From the NCBI GenBank assembly GCA_037179385.1, contig CM074193.1:9259547-9323546 (forward strand): DNA of 64,000 nt, read 5' to 3'. A program made the translations under genes and the position numbers. How positions within the stretch are numbered: the first letter of the stretch is position 1; each line of letters begins with the position of its first letter. The DNA comes from Holothuria scabra. Taxonomy: Eukaryota > Echinodermata > Holothuroidea > Aspidochirotida > Holothuriidae. Shown piece by piece: positions 57,641 to 64,000 of the stretch. The notes beneath the pieces were generated by a model that was not told the origin of the DNA, made no database searches, and saw only the letters and a program-made list of their open reading frames with translations.

Positions 57641-58971
57641 TTCTAGTAGCCTAGGCCTAGGCCTTTGCCTAGCCTGAGACGTTTGGCCTAGGCTAGTACT
57701 CATATAGCCTAGGCTACTGTAGTCACGCTAGAGTACCCACCTGGGTTAGGCTACTGCAGACTGATTTTTAATTTTATTTTAATTTCAATAACTTTGGTTA
57801 AGACACAAAGTTATGGGTCCTAGTTGGGTCGGCAATTGGGGAGACAAGATTTTCAAAGGTTCGCGAAAACGGTTAGAACGTTACTAATAATATGAAGCAC
57901 ATGATGGAATTCGAAATTTCCTCCACACGTGTTTTACATAGGCCTAAGCCTAGGCCTATGTATAGTAGTAGCCTAGTAGTACCTAGCGCCTGTGGCCTGT
58001 AGAACGATTTGCGATAGTGTTCATTAAAAATCATTCAAACTCTTTACCGTAAAAATCCAGATGCATTAGACTTGGACTGATACTGATGGTAGGTTATAGG
58101 CTAGGGTAGGTTGCAGCGCGCGATAGGAGCGTTGCTGGTGAAGAGCTAGAGAGACGACGTTGGCGCGCGGCACCGTTCCCTCTGGCATACGCGCGATACG
58201 TTTGTGATCAGATCAGCTGCCTCTGCGCCAAGATCTAAATTTTTAGAGACTGTGGGCCGTATTTATTGTTTACATGTATTTTTAAACCCTCATATTTAGT
58301 GAAATTGGAAAATTTAAGATACAAATTGGTGTACAGCCATCCATAATAGAGGTTAGCGAGGAAATTAAAAGATTTAAAGGCAACGGACCCTAACTTAGTT
58401 ATGGCCGACTGAAATCAGACCATCACTTGCACTTCTTTTCTGCATACCACGGCGGTACGGTTACATTCAGTCTGAACCTTATCGCGTAATTGTTTTCCCC
58501 AGTTGAAATGGGGTTTATTCTAGACAATAGGTAATAATTAAGCTATCCAAAATATTTACAAAGACTTAGAACGTTTAAGTGACAAATATTCGACCGTCTT
58601 TCAATTCTGACACCGGATTTGGAAAGAAGGTGTCAAAACCTTCAGATACTTATGCCTCGCATCATTGTAAGTTGTCACCCTAATATACACCGCACAACAA
58701 ATTAAAAAAAAAAAAAAACAAAAACCCAAGATATCCTTAAAAACCCTGGGAAAAAAAACTTGGCAATCCGTCTGCACGATATGACGTCAGTCAGTCCACA
58801 GTCAGTCAAAAGTGTTTTGGAAATGGGATGCTGGTTGGTTGCATCTGTTGGCTTTACCTCTTGCTTAGAATATTCGACGGCTGCACCGTATCCAGTCTTG
58901 TATTTTGGTAGGATTTTGGTTTAATCTGTCGGACATGTTTTAATCAGGTAGAAATACATTCTAGGCCCCTA
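57641..58971. other. No recognised gene; CpG-rich patch at 58110-58210
   Basis: Begins with dense CCTAGGCCTA words (57650-57720). The stretch 58110-58210 is rich in GCGCGC, unlike its surroundings, and could be a promoter or 5' UTR exon on either strand. No coding exon was identified beside it. Confidence 0.4.
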
Positions 58972-59366
58972 GGTGTACCCACAGGTCGTCCTAGCGTTAC
59001 ATAGTATATATAGTATATATACTAATATAGTATATAGTATATACTATATATAATATATATAGTATTATATAGTGGTTGGTTCTAAGTTCGAACAGGTTCT
59101 TAATCGAACACCTCATTAAAACGAAATACTTATTCACTGATCGATGCAAAATAATTGTCAATTTTTACCATACCATATGGAGCAATAACTATTTCTTCAT
59201 GTTGTTTCAAGTAATTGAAGAAAATACCATCTTATGACTGTTACATGAATGATTTTAATTAGGTGTTCGAATTTAGAACCTGTTCGAAGTTTGAACCTAC
59301 CATTATACTATATAGCCTATACAGAGTATACTATGTAACGCTAGTAGGACGACCTGTGGGTGTACC
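58972..59366. mobile_element. Nested inverted-repeat pair around an AT-rich hairpin
   Basis: The outer arms read GGTGTACCCACAGGTCGTCC with TAGCGTTACATAGTATA at the left and the inverse ending at 59366. Inside is a second inverted pair (about 59070-59309): GGTTCTAAGTTCGAACAGG and TTAATCGAACACCT against their inverses. The outer left arm continues into palindromic TATATAC text (58995-59060). A miniature element inserted into another is the simplest reading. Confidence 0.82.
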
Positions 59367-59398
59367 ATTGTGTTTGCATTAATAACTTAGGCCTATGT

Positions 59399-62025
59399 CA
59401 GGGATGATTTTTAAGCAATTGAAATTGGTTGTCCAAAGGACAACCAGCTGCAAGAATTTGGTTGTCCTCCCAAAGATTTAGTCGTCCTCCACAAAATATG
59501 CATTTTGTGGTTTCAAGACAATTCTTTTATTTTTATTGCACTGGCTGCTATTTGCATTGCATTATATCTAGCGTGCACTTTATTGAAAATACACATGAAA
59601 GGGGAAAACCATAACAGACAGAAACACGAAGACAAAAACCTACTGTATACACAGTGCGAACACCCGCATACAATACACTTAAATGGGCCTAGTCAATGCA
59701 GAGCCCCTGCAACTTTTTGTTCAATACACCATTTTCAAGAATCTGGACAGAGTGATAGTAATACCCGAAGTAACAGTTGGGGAATCTCCGAGACGATAGA
59801 AGTCTGGCCTCCCTGATCATTGCTGCTCTCCCCGCCCCCCCACCCCACATTTTATTCATCACTTACTCAAGGACGGACAAAAGACATTTTTTCTCCTAAT
59901 ATCTTCCCAGCGTTGGGTAGACACAATAATGTGATCTTTAGACACCTTATTCGTACATTAGGACATGCAGTTGAATCGTCAAAATATGGTGCATTAATAC
60001 TAAACTTGAACGGTAGAAACTCATTCCTTTTGAATCAAAATCTGACAATCGAAAGCATGAAGTGTCTATTGAACAAAATGCCTTTTTAAAAGCTTGTTTG
60101 TTTCAGCTTTAATAGTGTCTGACCGATTATGCTGTAATTGGTAATACAGTACCCTTTTACCCGATTATTTAATTAAACTATCGGCCCGATGCCGATTATT
60201 AGAAAGAGAGAAGTCACCGTGACATGTTGTCTCTAAAGCCCCTTGCATCTTGTATATCATTGTATTACCGTAACCAGTTCAGGGTGGAAAATATTGGGAA
60301 TTGTTACGAATGGAATATCTTTTTTGTATGGGCATAATATTTTCACTTCAAAAGTAGAGATACAAATCAACCGTTAATACAGTTGAATTGTTTGCGGCCG
60401 ATGTCACTTGCCCTTTGATAATTTAGCTCTAAGGCCAACATTGTGCTTTGTTTAGTTTTTACCCCCCAATCATGTCGGAACATTTGCTGTTGCGTTAATA
60501 GCTACTCTCCCGCTTTAATGAACCCCGTGTAGAGCAATCATGATAATCTAGCAATTCTGGGCAGCAAAACAAATTTACCCGATTAACGTATCTTATGGTT
60601 CCTTCCGGATATAAATATCCCCGTATATTGTTAGCAGTTTTTGTCCAAAGTTTACGTCTAGTTTTAAAAGAATGTGCAACTGAAATGCACGTAAGCCTGA
60701 TCCCCGAAAAATCCACGTATGCAGAGATTTAAGATGCCGTTTCTAGGTGAATTTAGCACGGGTCTCGCCCGGCTTCGCTAGCCGGCTATATAAGCATGAC
60801 AAGTGCGATCGTCGTAACACAAACTCAACAGGAAAAGTTGTCTCCAGACCGAGTATTTTCACACATTAAATCACATAGGTGAAGGCGCAAGTTGTGATTG
60901 GCTAGCTTCAATCAACGCAATTGAACCAATCACGATGCAAGGGCCAATTTAAATTTTGCAATGGATCCTATGCATATGATGTCACTAAGCAAATCATGAT
61001 ACCTTGTTTGGCGGTAAAAAGGGACACGCATGTAAGTCTAGTGTAAGCGTGGGCCAAGAAGTTTGCTGCACGATACCACGTGCATCACTGTTTTCGTTTG
61101 CAATGACGTCGTATGACAACATTGCACAAGTCCTTCTGTGAATAACATTACAGAAGGAATGCTGGGGATGGCTTAATTTATGCAAGATAACCACCGAACT
61201 TCACAAGATTCTACATGCTAAGTGTACAAAACGTGCACAGATATGTATACAAAGCTTGGGGATTTGAAAAACGGCAAAACACTGCAGCTAGATGGTCTGT
61301 TCTATGTGTTTTGTGCAGAATCGTTTGTACAGCAACTTACGCGGCCTTTCTACCAGACAGCAAGGAATACACCTTGAATGCAATTCTAATTTAAGGTAAT
61401 ACTACTGGGTTATAGCGGAAAATATCAAATGGCAGGGGTTAAATTTATACGTTTGTGATTATCAGTGCATCCCGTTTTGGCGGGAAGTTAAAGGATTGAG
61501 TTTTTACAGGAATTTTAACTCAACTAAGAGCAACTTTCAAGTTGCAAATAATCGGTGGTAATGATCGGTTGAATGGCGATATTTTACCGCTGCCAATTAT
61601 TTACCGATAACGGAATAATTGGCCCGATGCTGATAAAAACAAAGACAGGCGAACAGTCCTTTCCAAAACTTTTCGCGCCAGCACGTTGAACAGAAACCCG
61701 GAGAATGTGTATGAGCACGTTCTGTAAAGTTCAGCTGAAACAATGATCGTACACGAGGCTGCTTGTTTGGCGTTGTGCGTACCGTGGTATCCACGGTTGT
61801 TTTGTTCTGGTGTGCTTTTCGTGAAGGTACAGATGTGTTTTGATATGCGAGTTCATGAAATGTTAGGATGTTTTGGTTGCATGGGAGTGTTTGTTGTACG
61901 CTTTGTTTCTCAATATACATTACCAAAGGTAAAAATTAGTCGTCCAAAGGACAACCTTAGGTGGTTACTTTGGTCGTCCTGCAGAAATTTTGGTCGTCTC
62001 GGACGACCGCTAAAATTCATCCCTG
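59399..62025. mobile_element. TIR element, 2.6 kb, with a nested repeat copy
   Basis: CAGGGATGATTTTTAAG at the left is matched by the inverse of TAAAATTCATCCCTG at the right. TATGT flanks both sides (59394-59398, 62026-62030). Both subterminal parts repeat GGTCGTCC/TTGTCCTCC and CCAAAGGACAACC, typical of binding-site iteration. Its own interior (59429-60090) has short ORFs without a known domain. Copy D lies at 60114-61657. Confidence 0.8.
60114..61657 (+). mobile_element. Dispersed repeat family, copy D (longest)
   Basis: Runs from AGTGTCTGACCGATTATGC to a rough inverse near GCGAACAGT. It holds ATAAATATCCCCGTATA, GGCTATATAAGC (TATA-like, ~60785), several ATTGG/CCAAT boxes (60895-60945), CCACGTG (61077), ATGACGTCGT and TTTTGGCGGGAAGTT (E2F-like, ~61474). 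No shared ORF is seen across copies. Confidence 0.82.
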
Positions 62026-62030
62026 TATGT

Positions 62031-62576
62031 TCTTACTAACTTAGGAGTTAGGCATAGCCTACTGTTGCAGTGTAGGCCTAGCCTAGGCCTCTTTTTAGGC
62101 CTTAGCCCTTGAACAATGCTGTGTCAGTGTGTGTTATGTTACATGGCCTAAGCTCATTACACTCCACATCACAGCCCTTGCCCTGCTAACGTAAACAATC
62201 CTGTCATTAGGCAACCTTGGCCAGGGTCATCATCTCTCACGATCACAAATTCCTATGTTTTCTCACCAAACTTTACACAGATAACCTCTGGTACAGCATC
62301 CACCTTTCTGCATAAGCTGTTCACCCAGATTCAATGTTATATTTGGTGTATTTTGCCTCGAAAAATTGAACGTAACACTAACTCAATGCACCATGTTTGC
62401 AAGCTTTCGAACGACTAAGTAGTCCTTCTTTGGTCCTACGAAACCACACGCTGACACGCTTGGCTATGCCTTGTGACGTTGTGTACCTGGGCATGCGCTG
62501 ACACACTGATGTAAATTTAGTTAATGCTGATATAAATTTCATTAAATGCTATATCATCAATCATGTTGTCATTACT
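62031..62576. other. No recognised gene
   Basis: Opens with CCTAGCCTAGGCC words. The rest is unremarkable AT-rich DNA. Confidence 0.5.
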
Positions 62577-62700
62577 AGGGCTGTGACGGTTAATCGGTTA
62601 GGGTTAACCGGTTAATCGACCGACTCGTCGGTTACTCGTGCGTCATTCCTCTTCATAGATTAACCGTTTTTGTATTGCCAATAACTCAGTCGCCGCGGGG
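62577..62700. mobile_element. Left end of a hAT-like element
   Basis: TAGGGCTGTGACGGTTAATC is close to the end of the 31799 element (TAGGGCTGTGAACG). GGTTAACCGGTTAATCGACC iterations follow. No right end appears before the window stops, so the element probably continues past 64000. Confidence 0.55.
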
Positions 62701-63359
62701 TGGCTTTGTTGGTAAACTGTTACACAAACATCGCGCAACAAACAGTGTCAGTTTCTCACAAATTATCGCTCGAACAATAACTGTAAAAAGAGATTTAAAA
62801 TCGGCCGTTAATCCGATTGAACGGATTAATTCCGCGGCAGCTCCCCGAATTAAGTACATTATGATGAGTGACAAGTGGCGCACCCATTGTTACTTTCGTT
62901 GGCAGAACTTCGTGTGCTCGTCTTCTAATCCCTTCAATAGCAACACCCAAGCACAACTTTAGAAATTAGCGGCATGGTTGAGAGATTAGCAATTGAAAAG
63001 AAAGCCACAAGACAAGCAGGGAGCTGTAACAAAAGTTACCAAGCCCTGTATTTCTACGGCAATAAAACCTCAGCGAGACCATGATTAGGGCACAAAAGTT
63101 TATTTGAATAAGTCTTCCCACTGTAGCTAATTGAAATATTTTATCATGCTACACCTCCGTAAATTTCATTATTTTTCATTATAGCAGTACCAGTATTTGG
63201 AAAAAAGTGTAACCTGTAAAAATACGATCGTAAGCACCAGGTAATTCCCGCCATTTTGTTGTTTGCCCAATATCATATAAAATGGAACATTCCATGTTGA
63301 CTTTTATGAATAAGCATACGCAGTTCGTTTAACCGACTGGGTTGTAGTTGCGATAATGT

Positions 63360-64000
63360 ACTGTACTGTCAAGTCAACCCTACGATGCACGTAAAAATAG
63401 CGATCTAATTTTTAGAGGTCTTGGACAGCAAAAAATGGACTCGATTAACGTTATCTTATGGTTTCTTTCCGATATAAATATCCCCGTAATTTTGCCACTC
63501 CTTGTCCAAACCTTACCGTTTTGTTTCAAAATAATCAGCAAATGAAATGCACTTAAGTCAGACCCCCGAAAAATCCAAGTACGCAGAGATTTGTGCTGCC
63601 GTTTCTTGGTGAATTTAGCACGGGGCTTGGCCGGCTGCACAGGCGGGCTATGTAAGCCTGTGAAGTGTGATCGTCATAACGCAAACTCAATGGGGAAATT
63701 TGTTCGGAGGTCTGGTATTTTCACACACTAAATCCCATAGGCGATGGCGCGAGTTGTGATTGGCTGGCTCAGAATCAACGTATTTGAACCAATCACGATG
63801 CAGAGGCAATTCAAATTTTGCAATAGATCGTGTGCATATGATGTCATCGAGCAAAACATGGTCCCTTGTTAAGTGGTAGAAACGGATACGCACGCAAGTC
63901 TACTGCATGCATGGGACCACGTGCGTAATTGTTTACGTTCGTAACGACGTCATATGATAACATTCCATAAGTACTACTGTAAATAACTTTACGGTAGGAA
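63360..64000 (+). mobile_element. Dispersed repeat family, copy E (runs off the window)
   Basis: Aligns with copy D 60495-61165: GATATAAATATCCCCGTA, GGCTATGTAAGCC, TTGTGATTGGCTGGC, AACCAATCACGATGCA, CCACGTGCGT and ACGACGTCATATGATAACAT. It possibly sits inside the hAT-like element that starts at 62577. Confidence 0.8.

Noticed and set aside
63687..63893. ORF sharing DWF-x-x-VDS text with one at 44806-44997
   Set aside because: The likeness follows from the DNA repeat family; strands and frames are not kept in the other copies.

Overview
This is an intron-rich, AT-rich animal nuclear DNA window, not bacterial. It is most likely from a marine invertebrate. An echinoderm is my best guess, from the density of CCTAGGCCTA-type words and the style of the repeats, but I cannot prove it.

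One cellular gene is fully recognisable: S-adenosylmethionine decarboxylase (AMD1) on the minus strand, running from a start codon at 29581 to a stop at 742. I could assemble ten coding exons by protein similarity, splice signals and codon phase. Together they give 981 bases, 326 residues plus stop, against 334 residues in human. The pyruvoyl-forming Glu-Ser-Ser site, the catalytic Cys, Ser and His, and the N-terminal [11 protein letters not shown] block are all present. A 5' UTR intron probably lies upstream of 29626. Intron 1 is about 16 kb (13423-29474).

Layout. 1-13422: AMD1 exons 2-10 and the 3' UTR, with introns holding a fold-back element (1193-1343), a ~200-bp tandem repeat (2687-3262), a 168-bp duplication (9247-9580) and a composite repeat with a hairpin (11050-11605). 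13423-29474: AMD1 intron 1, packed with mobile DNA. It holds TTAA-flanked miniature elements, a decayed DDE-transposase-like gene (16486-20844), a 145-bp-period array carrying TGACCTTTGACCT nuclear-receptor-type sites (17334-19217), a G-rich minisatellite, a possible Tudor-like exon and more array DNA. 29627-64000: no cellular gene that I can support. This part is a nest of transposons: hAT-type elements with perfect 8-bp target duplications (31799-32220, 45988-47508, 48379-50928), a PHD-finger LINE remnant (41682-42362), a reverse transcriptase pseudogene (53780-54905), a second 145-bp array (50957-52168), and five copies of a ~1-1.5 kb repeat carrying promoter-like motifs, of which three (perhaps four) sit inside other elements.

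The genes do not form a pathway. AMD1 supplies decarboxylated S-adenosylmethionine for spermidine and spermine synthesis. Everything else is mobile DNA within it or upstream of it. I found no CRISPR array, rRNA or convincing tRNA gene.
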